Assembly: GCA_021824125.1 (NCBI GenBank)
Contig: JAKALO010000004.1
Coordinates: forward strand, 1-47,361
DNA length: 47,361 nt
Source: Deltaproteobacteria bacterium
Lineage (GTDB): Bacteria > Desulfobacterota > Deferrimicrobia > Deferrimicrobiales > Deferrimicrobiaceae
Direction of reading: 5' to 3'
In this document: in pieces, positions 22,665 to 29,919 of the stretch
Position numbering within the stretch: the stretch's first letter is position 1
Layout of the letters: the number at the start of each line of letters is the position of its first letter
Notes under the pieces: generated by a model
Databases searched by the model: none
The model's input: the letters and a program-made list of their open reading frames with translations, nothing else
What the model was told of the DNA's origin: nothing
Translations under genes and position numbers: made by a program

Positions 22665-23024
22665 TCAGTCCTTCCTCCCTGACGATCCGCGTGTGACCGA
22701 TATGATGGTTGCGCGCAACTCATCTCCCTGTTTGAACTCGGCCCACTTGAAGTCCAGCTCATCGAGCGCTTCCAGCGCCTCCTGGTACCGTTTCAGCCGA
22801 AACAGGGCGTGTGCCAGATGCAGTACGAAACGCGGTTCGTACGGGTTCAGCCATATAGCTCGCCGAAACGAGTTTTCCGCGATCGCGAGCGCGTCTTTGG
22901 CCAGACAGTGAACCCCGATTCGATCGTGGTTGTATCCGAGATAGGGGCACGGCCGGAGCAGCTCTTCGCGCGCCCGGTCCGCGGCCGCGCTCCATTTTCT
23001 CGGTTTCGCGGACGGCGTCTTCAA
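22665..23024 (-). CDS. Small TPR-like protein
   Basis: A 119-residue protein with one clear tetratricopeptide-type helical hairpin: ALAIAENSFRRAIWLNPYEP followed by LHLAHALFRLKRYQEALEAL. TPR proteins act as adaptors, so a partner in the operon is likely. The start is TTG at 23024, overlapping the upstream MutS-like stop (TTGA), consistent with the coupling seen through this operon. The last about 10 residues look non-conserved, and the alternative frame after about 22715 reads as better protein, so a frameshift near the 3' end is possible. Confidence 0.6.
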   Translation of the reverse strand: MKTPSAKPRKWSAAADRAREELLRPCPYLGYNHDRIGVHCLAKDALAIAENSFRRAIWLNPYEPRFVLHLAHALFRLKRYQEALEALDELDFKWAEFKQGDELRATIISVTRGSSGRKD

Positions 23025-24634
23025 TCACCGCCTCTCTGGAGCGTAACCGCTTTCGGCGCACTCGCATGAACCACGGGATCGGTTGTCGCGCACTGATCGC
23101 TCCCCGCACCGAAGATGCTCTCGTACAAGTCTTCCCCGAAACTCGTTTCCAACGGTTCTCCTTCAACGATCCTGAACGTCCGGGTTCCATCGGCGTGCCG
23201 ATCGGCGCGCAGGAACAATACGTTCCCCGTGTTCCGCTCATGGAGTCCTCTTGCCAATTCATAAAGGTGCGTCACGCAGATGACCTTGACGCCGAGGTCG
23301 GACAATGACAACAGGATCTGCCGTGCAATCTCCGACCCTTCCCGCTCGTTAGTCGAAGCAAACGGTTCATTGAACAAGACCATGGAATTCGACGTGAGAT
23401 GATCGACGATAGCGCTCATCCGGCCGATTTCTTCATCGAGTTTCCCGCTCTTCATTGCGGCGTCTTCTTCTCGTTTGAAATGGGTGAAAATCCCGCCGTA
23501 GACACTGGAACGGAAAGACTCAGCCGCGACGAACATCCCGCACTGCATCATCAGTTGCGCCAGACCAACGCTGCGGAGGAATGTCGATTTGCCGCCCTGG
23601 TTGGCGCCCGTGACGATCACGACGTTTTGCTCGTCAGCGTTCGCTGTATTCCCGACCACGCGCCGATCCACGCTCAACGCGAGACACACATCGTACAGTC
23701 CACGAAACGACAGCCGGCGCTTGTCGACTGCCACGGGCAGCGGCAGACAGATGGGCTCCCCCTTCCGGGAAAGCTGCTCGTGCAGATTCACGCAACCAAC
23801 GTAGAAGGCCAGTTCCGACCGCAACTTGTCGAAAAAGCCGCGTATATTATCGGTCGATTGGGCAAGGGTGTTGGCGACGCCGGCGATTCCCCGGTTTTCC
23901 AATTCCCGGAGCGCCCTGGCGCCGCTTTCGTCGCGGGGATGAAGCGAGAAACCAAGAACCGGCGGGCGCTGCGGGAGGAGCCGTTTCAGCCACTCCGGGA
24001 CGAACGATTTCAACCACTCCCATTTTCCCCGCGAAGTCCGGGGCGGGATGTGGAGGGCATAGCGCGTACCCATATTCCCCTTGCCCAATCCGGCGCCGAG
24101 CAACATCCCGCTGCGGAATTTGAGCTGCTTCACGTGATCATGGGCGCGGACGAGGTACTCGTCAGTGAGTTCTTCCTGCAACGTTGCAAAAAAGGCGGTC
24201 CACCCCTCCGAGGAAAACTTGTCGGCATGCAACTCGACAATCTTCCTCAGCTTCTTGATCGTGACAAGAAACATCTCCGATAGATCGATCGACCGCCGGA
24301 GCACCCAGTCGGGATAGCGCATGAGCGTATTGCCGAAAAAAATCTTCTTCTCGTGTTCCGCCGCCTCGGCGGCCACCGCATAAAGGTCTCGAACCACGCC
24401 AGGGTGGTTCAGGCAATCTCGCAGAACGCCTCTCCGGTATCGGATCGTCTCAACGTCATTCTCCGCTCCCGACAAGACGACCCTTCTCGTTACTTCCCGA
24501 ACGAAGTCGTCGCTCCGCGCCATCGCATGGAACAAGGTGTCCAGCTCCAGGTCCTTCACAAGGGCTTCCGCGTTCCAAGGCAACGGGCTTTTCAGGTCCA
24601 TGTCTTGGTCTTGATAGAGCAAGCGCGCCTTCAC
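23021..24634 (-). CDS. MutS-like ATPase B (MutS domain V family)
   Basis: A 537-residue MutS-related ATPase without the N-terminal mismatch-recognition domains. It opens MKARLLYQDQDMD and PWNAEALVKDLELDTLF. The C-terminal ATPase has Walker A GANQGGKS (343-350), a Walker B variant FNEPF (Asn422 in place of Asp) with ASTNEREGSEIA, and the switch His456 in CVTHLYEL. GTG at 24634 is chosen because it overlaps the MutS-like A stop (GTGA) and matches the conserved N-terminus; the 67 residues upstream in this frame look like out-of-frame sequence of its neighbour. Its role in the fluoride response is unknown. Confidence 0.88.
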   Translation of the reverse strand: MKARLLYQDQDMDLKSPLPWNAEALVKDLELDTLFHAMARSDDFVREVTRRVVLSGAENDVETIRYRRGVLRDCLNHPGVVRDLYAVAAEAAEHEKKIFFGNTLMRYPDWVLRRSIDLSEMFLVTIKKLRKIVELHADKFSSEGWTAFFATLQEELTDEYLVRAHDHVKQLKFRSGMLLGAGLGKGNMGTRYALHIPPRTSRGKWEWLKSFVPEWLKRLLPQRPPVLGFSLHPRDESGARALRELENRGIAGVANTLAQSTDNIRGFFDKLRSELAFYVGCVNLHEQLSRKGEPICLPLPVAVDKRRLSFRGLYDVCLALSVDRRVVGNTANADEQNVVIVTGANQGGKSTFLRSVGLAQLMMQCGMFVAAESFRSSVYGGIFTHFKREEDAAMKSGKLDEEIGRMSAIVDHLTSNSMVLFNEPFASTNEREGSEIARQILLSLSDLGVKVICVTHLYELARGLHERNTGNVLFLRADRHADGTRTFRIVEGEPLETSFGEDLYESIFGAGSDQCATTDPVVHASAPKAVTLQRGGD

Positions 24635-26166
24635 GAGCCGATGCGCTCCTTGATCATGGAGTAGGTAAGGCGATGTTTCTCTGCGATGCACATCGCGTAG
24701 GCGAGTCCGTCCGCGGGACGTCTGACGATCTTGAAGGTCCGTAACGCCGGATTCTCGGGGACAACCGTGCTGACCATGCTCACGGTCTTCTCGTTCAAGG
24801 ATGCCAGCTCGTCGATGAATGTCACCCAGACACACAGAAGGTCCAGCGCCATGATCTTGTCCGCGATCTTCCTGCTCAGGGCGACCGCATCGCGCAACGT
24901 CGTGGACATGAAGACCTCGTTCATGACGATGATGCTGTTCGGAGTGGCACGCTCCAGGATCTGGTGGATCCTGACAAGGTCGTCCTGGAGCTTGCCGCGG
25001 AGATCCTTGAGGTTTTCCTCCTTTTCGAAGTGCGTGAAAAGGCGGTCGAAGAGGAAGAGCTGCGCGTGTGTACCGGGAACGGGACAGCCCAGGCTCGCCA
25101 GATAATGGAGCTGGCCGAAGGTGCGGGCGAAGGTCGTCTTGCCGCCCTGGTTAGGACCGGAGACGACAATAATGCGCTCGCCGTCCTTGAGGTGAAAGTC
25201 GTTGCAGACAACATTGCCGCCTTCGGCAATGAGGTTGTTGGCCAGGGCCAGATCGAACCCCTGAACGCTGCGGACCTCCTTGGATGCCCGGATGACGCGC
25301 GGATAACAGAATTTCAAGCCCGCATTACGGACGCGGGCGGTATGCTCCAGGTAGGCGACATAGAATTGAATCTCCCGATCGAATGTGACGATCGTGCGGT
25401 CTTGAAAGTCTTTGTTTTCCGCGCAGTACTGTTCGAGTGCGGAAAAGATATCAGGATGCAACAGGGCCACCAACGCAACGATTCTTTCTTCCACGCTGTT
25501 CATTTGCGGTGAGTCGATAAAGTTGAAAGAGTATTCCTTGGCGGCGCCCTGCCTGAATATTTCGAATGTCGCGGTGACCTCCGAGGCGTAATCGGGTTCG
25601 CCGCCGTAGTGACGGACTTCCACGCGAAGGCCGTTCATGAGCACGGTGTAATGGATCGCGGAGAGGTCGGCTATGAGCTTCTTGGTTCGTTGGAAAAGGG
25701 AGGTGAAGGAATCGGACCCGGCATAGAGGGTCACATATTTCCGGAACGCCAACAGACCACGCGATCTCGGTTCCGCAACGGACAAGTCGTGGGCCAAGCG
25801 GGTCACGACATCGCAGTAGATGTCGGCTGCGTCCAGGAACCAGCGTTCCTTTTGAAGTTTGCAGGACATCTTCCCGGATTGAGCGAGATGTTCGCGCATC
25901 GCGCGCATCCGCTGGGCAAATGCTTTGATGTTGTCGAGAAGGGGGGTAGCATCGAGATCCTGCATGATTTCGTGACGCCAGGTGATGGCTTCGGCATCCT
26001 GCAGGGGCATGTAGAAGAAAGACTTCAGGTCATATTCCGTTTTCCCGGCCGTGATCGCATCGATGATCTGATCGAGATTAAGATCGAAAAAAAAGTCGGG
26101 GGCGGATAGTCCCTCGTTCGGGATGCAGTCGCCTGTGTTCGGAAAGAGGATGCTGCGGAAGGTCAT
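24631..26166 (-). CDS. MutS-like ATPase A (MutS domain V family)
   Basis: First gene after the fluoride riboswitch, 511 residues. It has the MutS clamp/lever-like helical region and a C-terminal ATPase with Walker A SGPNQGGKTTF (336-346), Walker B variant VMNEVF (Asn416 for Asp) and STTLRDAVALSRK. At the switch-His position it has Phe450 (WVTFIDEL), unlike MutS-like B. No mismatch-binding domain is present, so it is not MutS1. The pair probably forms a heterodimer with one altered site. ATG 26166 has AAGGTG 8 nt upstream; the longer frame from 26403 would run through the riboswitch and is rejected. Function unknown. Confidence 0.88.
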   Translation of the reverse strand: MTFRSILFPNTGDCIPNEGLSAPDFFFDLNLDQIIDAITAGKTEYDLKSFFYMPLQDAEAITWRHEIMQDLDATPLLDNIKAFAQRMRAMREHLAQSGKMSCKLQKERWFLDAADIYCDVVTRLAHDLSVAEPRSRGLLAFRKYVTLYAGSDSFTSLFQRTKKLIADLSAIHYTVLMNGLRVEVRHYGGEPDYASEVTATFEIFRQGAAKEYSFNFIDSPQMNSVEERIVALVALLHPDIFSALEQYCAENKDFQDRTIVTFDREIQFYVAYLEHTARVRNAGLKFCYPRVIRASKEVRSVQGFDLALANNLIAEGGNVVCNDFHLKDGERIIVVSGPNQGGKTTFARTFGQLHYLASLGCPVPGTHAQLFLFDRLFTHFEKEENLKDLRGKLQDDLVRIHQILERATPNSIIVMNEVFMSTTLRDAVALSRKIADKIMALDLLCVWVTFIDELASLNEKTVSMVSTVVPENPALRTFKIVRRPADGLAYAMCIAEKHRLTYSMIKERIGS

Positions 26167-26306
26167 CGGACGACACCTTGATATCCGACCGGCTCGGGCA
26201 GACGGCCGACAAGGCGGCACTTCGATTGCGAAAGGCAGGATTCCCGGGAGTCCAGCCGCGATGAAGGTAGGGAGTTGTCTCGCGGATTTCCAGGCGCGAA
26301 CCACAT

Positions 26307-26344
26307 AAAACAAACTCCTGCCGAAGAGATTCTTCAGAGGAGTT
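26307..26344 (-). terminator. Riboswitch-controlled terminator of the MutS-enolase operon
   Basis: On the minus strand AACTCCT (26344-26338) pairs with AGGAGTT (26319-26313), with an inner GAAGA/TCTTC helix, followed by TGTTTT. The left arm is the same ACTCCT that closes the fluoride aptamer. Ligand-bound aptamer and terminator are therefore mutually exclusive: fluoride should turn the operon on. Confidence 0.88.
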
Positions 26345-26387
26345 ATCAGCCTGCAAGCGGCGGTTAAAGGCGAACTCCATCGCCTTG
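26337..26387 (-). promoter_or_regulatory. Fluoride riboswitch 1 (crcB motif), MutS-enolase operon
   Basis: Minus-strand reading shows GGCGATGGAGTTCGCC, then TTTAACCGCC, a short hairpin, and GGCTGATAACTCCT. This is the crcB/fluoride consensus: a GGCG..CGCC helix with loop AUGGAGU, and a distal ACUCC that forms the long-range helix with GGAGU. It lies about 170 nt before the first MutS-like gene. The highly conserved GAUGG and GCUGAU blocks are exact. Confidence 0.93.
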
Positions 26388-26402
26388 CTGTATTCACCGG
26401 CA

Positions 26403-26430
26403 ATTATAACCGTTGGCCTCCGAAATACAA
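26403..26430 (-). promoter_or_regulatory. Promoter of the MutS-enolase operon
   Basis: On the minus strand TTGTAT (26430-26425), a 16-bp spacer and a perfect TATAAT (26408-26403). Transcription would start near 26396, just before the riboswitch. Confidence 0.7.
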
Positions 26431-26486
26431 AGAACGGGTGATTTCCAGGCCGGGATAAACATTGCTGGCGCGATGCCCCGGGTTCC

Positions 26487-27716
26487 CTATTCGTCCTGAA
26501 GCCCGTTCTCCCTCCGGCGCTCCTGTTGCCGCGTATTCAATTCGTGCGCTTTCGCCCCGGCCGCCTTCTCGGGCAACAGATGTTTCGGCAGAAACGCGAA
26601 ATTCGCAATTATGGTGGGGACGACCGCGCTGGCGATGACCGTGGCGACGAGGAAGGAGTACTGCCCCCGGCTCACGATGCCGTGGGAAAAACCGTACAAG
26701 GCCGAGATTGTGCCGAAGGTGAGCCCCGTGGACATCATCAGGGTGTAATACCACCTCTCGTTACGCTCCCGCTGGAACCGGCCCACGACGGGATACAGAC
26801 CGAAGATCTTCGACGCCACCTTTCCTCCGAGCAGGACGAGGAAGACCAGGGGGGCGGCGAGGATCGCGGGAAGGGATACCAGGGAACCCGCGCGGATGAA
26901 GTAGAAGGGGGTGAGCAGGCCGATCGTCAGGGTGCGGAGCCGACGGACCCAGAACGGATCCTGGGACGCGGCTCCCGCGAGGATCATCCCGGCGAGGTAG
27001 GCGGGTAGAACGGCTTCGCTCCCCGACCAGAGGGCGAGGGCCCCGAGACCGAAGAGCACGAGGAGGACCCATTTCGTACGTATGGCGGCGGTCCGGTGGC
27101 CGTACAGCCGGGTCATCCGGTTGGTCAGGAACGGAAGGGCCGACAAGGCGACGGTGCTCACGGCAAGGAACACCAGGGTTCGGTAAGTAAACGGGGCGAA
27201 GATCAGCCCGAGGGCGATGACGGTTCCGAGGTCGTTGATGAAGCAGGCACCGAGGATTCCCTTTCCGTACCCGGTGCGGTTGAAGCCGGTTTCCAGCATC
27301 ACGGCGTACACCACCGCCATCGAGGTGGTGGAGAGTGCCACGCCCGCCAGGAGGCTCGCGCGAGGGTCCCAGCCGAGCGCGTAATGGGCGAGGAGCGCGC
27401 ATCCAAGGAAGGGGGCAAGGAAGCCGACCGTCCCGATGACGCTCACCTCCTTCCACTTCGTACGGAAAACGGCCGACTCCAGTTCCGCACCGGCGAGAAA
27501 GGTGAGGATCACGGCGCCCAGGGTCGCAAGGAAACGCAGCCACTCCCTGTCTGCGCCGAGGGCGTCCGGGCCGAGATAATGTTCCGCGAGCGCTCCCGCC
27601 GCGATGCCGACGCAAATCTCGATCAAGGCCATCGATATGCGCAGGTGATAGGCAAGGATGCAGGAGAGCACCGCCAGGGCAAGCCAGAAGGCGGCGTGGA
27701 AAAAGATGTCGGTCAT
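26487..27716 (-). CDS. CPA2-type cation/proton antiporter, fluoride-riboswitch controlled
   Basis: A 409-residue integral membrane protein with about 11-13 hydrophobic segments, of the Na+/H+ exchanger (CPA2) fold. Notable segments are LTFLAGAELESAVF, GVALSTTSMAVVYAVMLETG, CFINDLGTVIALGL (acidic residue in a central helix) and TPFYFIRAGSLVSLP. No C-terminal TrkA-N or USP domain is present; it ends in a charged tail. The ATG has GAGGAGG 6-8 nt upstream. Its leader carries fluoride riboswitch 2. Antiporters of this class are known crcB-motif targets, perhaps exporting fluoride-linked ions or adjusting pH, because HF entry acidifies cells. Substrate not visible. Confidence 0.9.
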   Translation of the reverse strand: MTDIFFHAAFWLALAVLSCILAYHLRISMALIEICVGIAAGALAEHYLGPDALGADREWLRFLATLGAVILTFLAGAELESAVFRTKWKEVSVIGTVGFLAPFLGCALLAHYALGWDPRASLLAGVALSTTSMAVVYAVMLETGFNRTGYGKGILGACFINDLGTVIALGLIFAPFTYRTLVFLAVSTVALSALPFLTNRMTRLYGHRTAAIRTKWVLLVLFGLGALALWSGSEAVLPAYLAGMILAGAASQDPFWVRRLRTLTIGLLTPFYFIRAGSLVSLPAILAAPLVFLVLLGGKVASKIFGLYPVVGRFQRERNERWYYTLMMSTGLTFGTISALYGFSHGIVSRGQYSFLVATVIASAVVPTIIANFAFLPKHLLPEKAAGAKAHELNTRQQERRRENGLQDE

Positions 27717-27758
27717 GGAAAATCCTCCTCGGGAAAATATCGCCCTTGGCGCAGAAAC

Positions 27759-27781
27759 AAAAAAAACCGCCGTGCAGCGGT
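27759..27781 (-). terminator. Terminator in the antiporter leader
   Basis: On the minus strand ACCGC (27781-27777) pairs with GCGGT (27770-27766) around a 6-nt loop, followed by a run of eight T (27766-27759). It lies about 45 nt downstream of the riboswitch and before the antiporter start. GCGGT inside the hairpin at 27829-27802 could pair with the terminator's ACCGC arm and act as antiterminator; that link is inference. Confidence 0.75.
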
Positions 27782-27825
27782 CGGATGCCCCGCACGATGA
27801 ACCTACCGCGTACGAGCCTGCGCGG

Positions 27826-27877
27826 TAGGAGTCATCAGCCGGACGTGGGCGATTATGAGGGGGACTCCATCCCCGAA
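27826..27877 (-). promoter_or_regulatory. Fluoride riboswitch 2 (crcB motif), antiporter leader
   Basis: Minus-strand reading: GGGGATGGAGTCCCC, then CTCATAATCGCC, a short stem, and GGCTGATGACTCCT. The GAUGGAGU loop and GCUGAUGACUCCU block match the fluoride aptamer. A 9-bp hairpin (CCTACCGCG 27829-27821 with CGCGGTAGG 27810-27802) starts inside the ACTCCT block, so aptamer folding should compete with it. Confidence 0.92.
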
Positions 27878-27886
27878 AAGCAAGTT

Positions 27887-27916
27887 ATTAGAGCATATCG
27901 TCTCTACATATCGCAA
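27887..27916 (-). promoter_or_regulatory. Promoter of the antiporter leader
   Basis: On the minus strand TTGCGA (27916-27911), 18-bp spacer, TCTAAT (27892-27887), about 10 nt before riboswitch 2. Confidence 0.6.
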
Positions 27917-27959
27917 GGGGGAAAACAGGGGGAAAACAGGGGGAAAACGGGGGGGAACA
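27917..27959. repeat. Four 11-bp tandem repeats between divergent riboswitch promoters
   Basis: Units GGGGGAAAACA at 27917-27927 and 27928-27938, GGGGGAAAAC at 27939-27948 and a degenerate GGGGGGGAACA at 27949-27959. They abut the -35 box of the antiporter promoter and end 20 bp before that of the GTPase promoter. One helical turn per unit is a suitable layout for a bound protein, but no regulator is known. Confidence 0.8.
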
Positions 27960-27979
27960 GGACCACGAGGGGCCGCGTA

Positions 27980-28008
27980 TTGAATCGAACCGCCGGGGAT
28001 GGTATGAT
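27980..28008 (+). promoter_or_regulatory. Promoter of the dynamin-like GTPase leader
   Basis: TTGAAT (27980-27985), 17-bp spacer, TATGAT (28003-28008). Transcription would start near 28015, just before riboswitch 3. Confidence 0.68.
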
Positions 28009-28020
28009 TCGTCCTGCAAT

Positions 28021-28077
28021 AAGGGCGATGGAGTTCGCCTGAAACCGCCTGTCTGCCGGACGGCTGATGACTCCTGC
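28021..28077 (+). promoter_or_regulatory. Fluoride riboswitch 3 (crcB motif), dynamin-like GTPase
   Basis: GGCGATGGAGTTCGCC (28024-28039), TGAAACCGCC, a short stem, and GGCTGATGACTCCT (28062-28075). All conserved blocks of the fluoride aptamer are present, and GGAGT can pair with ACTCC. It resembles riboswitch 1 most closely, suggesting duplication. The 3' end overlaps a terminator stem. Confidence 0.94.
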
Positions 28078-28106
28078 GACTTTCACTGGTCGCGGGAGTT
28101 TTTTTT
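28071..28106 (+). terminator. Riboswitch-controlled terminator before the GTPase
   Basis: CTCCTGCGAC (28071-28080) pairs with GTCGCGGGAG (28089-28098, one wobble), followed by eight T. The left arm contains the CTCCT of the aptamer, so fluoride binding should prevent termination. Confidence 0.92.
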
Positions 28107-28119
28107 CGATGGAGATTCG

Positions 28120-29832
28120 GTGAGCCTGGATGACCACGAAATGGGAACTTCGAACCCGGGGACGGATGTCGCGGATTCCCGGCAGGCGGTCATGCTGCGC
28201 CTCGAACGGATCTGCCGGGAGTTCAACGTGGATTCCCTTCTCCCCCAGATCGGGGCCGGGGAGGAGGTCCTGCGGGAGCACGGGGTGGTGGACGTGGCCG
28301 TCCTCGGCCAGTTCAAGGCTGGCAAGAGCTCCTTCCTGAACGGCCTCATCGGGAGGGACGTGCTGCCCGTCAACGTACTTCCTGCCACCGCCGTGATCAC
28401 GCGGATCGGGCATGGCCCCGCGGATCGGGCTCTCGCGCGGCACATGGATGGACGCGCCCGGGAGATACCCCTGGAGGATCTGCCCGAATTCGTGACGGAG
28501 CAGCGGAACCCGGGGAACGCGAAGCAAGTGTCGATCGTGGACGTCGAGCTTCCGGTCCTCGCGGACTTCCGGGGGATGCGTTTCGTGGACACGCCGGGCC
28601 TGGGGAGCGTTTTCGCCCACAACACGAAGGTCTCAATGGAATGGCTCCCCCGCGTCGGGGGGGCGCTCGTCGCCGTAAGCGTCAACCACCCCCTTTCCGA
28701 ACAGGACCTGAACCTGCTCCTGGAGGTGTTCCGGCACACTCCCGAGACGGCGATCCTGCTCACGAAGGCCGATCTCGTGACCGGGGAACAGCTCGAAGCG
28801 GTCGTGGAGTTCACGAAGCGGCAGGTGATCCGGCATACGGGGAAGGATGTGGCGATCCTTCCGTTCTCAAACCGCCCCGGCTTCGATGCATTGCGGAACG
28901 CCGTCCGGGAACACCTTTTCCGACGGATCGTCCACCGGCGCGAGGAGACGTTCGAGGAGATCGTCGACCACAAGATACGATTTCTCGTCGGCGAATGCCG
29001 GCAATACCTGGCGCTGGCGCACCGTGTCGCCGAAACCGCGGGTAAGGCCCGGGAGGAGCTTCGGGAGGTCCTGGAGCGCGAGGACCGGGACCTGGGCGCC
29101 GTGAAGAGCGAAATCGGTCTGCAGATCCGCGATATCGAATCCCGCGTACGGACGGCCGCCGGGGAACGGTTCCATTCCCACCACCGGGAAATCCTGGACC
29201 GGATGGTTAGCAGGCTGGGGGAGGCAGGCAAGGAGTGGACAGGAAACCTGGCGAAGGTCACCGGGGCGTTCCGTGAATGGCTGCTCGAAGCCCTCTCGGA
29301 AGAACTCGCCGAGGTCTCGTTCCACGGGGAAACCCACCTTGCGGGATTTCTCGTGACGTCCCAGTCGAGCTTCCAGCGAACGGTCCGGGCTTTCCAGGAC
29401 CGGCTTGCCAAGGAGATCGAACGCGCCCTGGGGATCCCGTTCACCGGGGCGCGGTTCCACGCGGAGATCGAGGAGCCGGCGCGTCCCGACGTCCGGGTTG
29501 GGAAGACATTCGACTCCCAGGTCGACCTGCTATGGTTCCTCGTACCGATGAGCGTCTTCCGCTCACTCGTCTTGCGCCACTTCCGGAAACAGGTCGTCTG
29601 GGAAGTCGAAAAGAACCTTTCCCGCCTGGCCTCCCAATGGGCCGATGCCGTGAACCGGTCGATCGGCGGCCTGGCGCGCCAGTCCCTGGAGTTCATGCGG
29701 GGCGAGGCCGCCACGATCCGAAGCCTCGTCGAGAACGCCGAAGACCGGCGGGACGACATCCGGAAGGCTATCGCGGAGCTTGACCACCTGGAATCATCAC
29801 TGTCGGGGTCTCCGCGGGAGGGGGCGTGTTGA
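28120..29832 (+). CDS. Dynamin-like large GTPase, fluoride-riboswitch controlled
   Basis: A 570-residue bacterial dynamin-like protein. The GTPase domain has G1 GQFKAGKSS (63-71), a G2 Thr in PATAVITRI (88-96), G3 DTPG (157-160) and G4 TKAD (215-218). A long helical stalk follows (about 265-460), then a hydrophobic stretch LLWFLVPMSVF (about 470-480) that may act as the membrane-inserting paddle, and a helical C-terminus. Such proteins bind and remodel membranes. The start is GTG 28120 with GGAG 5 nt upstream, 14 nt after the riboswitch terminator. It is the only gene of this transcript. A role in membrane repair under fluoride stress is my inference; I know of no described case. Confidence 0.88.
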   Translation: MSLDDHEMGTSNPGTDVADSRQAVMLRLERICREFNVDSLLPQIGAGEEVLREHGVVDVAVLGQFKAGKSSFLNGLIGRDVLPVNVLPATAVITRIGHGPADRALARHMDGRAREIPLEDLPEFVTEQRNPGNAKQVSIVDVELPVLADFRGMRFVDTPGLGSVFAHNTKVSMEWLPRVGGALVAVSVNHPLSEQDLNLLLEVFRHTPETAILLTKADLVTGEQLEAVVEFTKRQVIRHTGKDVAILPFSNRPGFDALRNAVREHLFRRIVHRREETFEEIVDHKIRFLVGECRQYLALAHRVAETAGKAREELREVLEREDRDLGAVKSEIGLQIRDIESRVRTAAGERFHSHHREILDRMVSRLGEAGKEWTGNLAKVTGAFREWLLEALSEELAEVSFHGETHLAGFLVTSQSSFQRTVRAFQDRLAKEIERALGIPFTGARFHAEIEEPARPDVRVGKTFDSQVDLLWFLVPMSVFRSLVLRHFRKQVVWEVEKNLSRLASQWADAVNRSIGGLARQSLEFMRGEAATIRSLVENAEDRRDDIRKAIAELDHLESSLSGSPREGAC

Positions 29833-29847
29833 GAAGCCGAAGAGGGG

Positions 29848-29880
29848 AAAAAAAAGGGCAGGGGATGCGATCCCCTGCCC
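29848..29880 (-). terminator. Terminator of the small Lys/Ala-rich protein gene
   Basis: GGGCAGGGGAT (29856-29866) and ATCCCCTGCCC (29870-29880) form an 11-bp stem with a 3-nt loop; on the minus strand it is followed by eight T (29855-29848). It can also stop plus-strand transcripts only weakly. Confidence 0.92.
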
Positions 29881-29919
29881 GGTCGGTTCCTTGAGTCTTG
29901 GAAACGGGTTTTTCGGGAG

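Noticed and set aside
21236-26166. MutS-like pair as true mismatch-repair MutS
   Set aside because: No mismatch-recognition or connector domains, altered Walker B, and no mutL nearby.
27917-27959. 11-bp tandem repeats considered as a CRISPR array
   Set aside because: Units are contiguous with no spacers and no cas genes are present.
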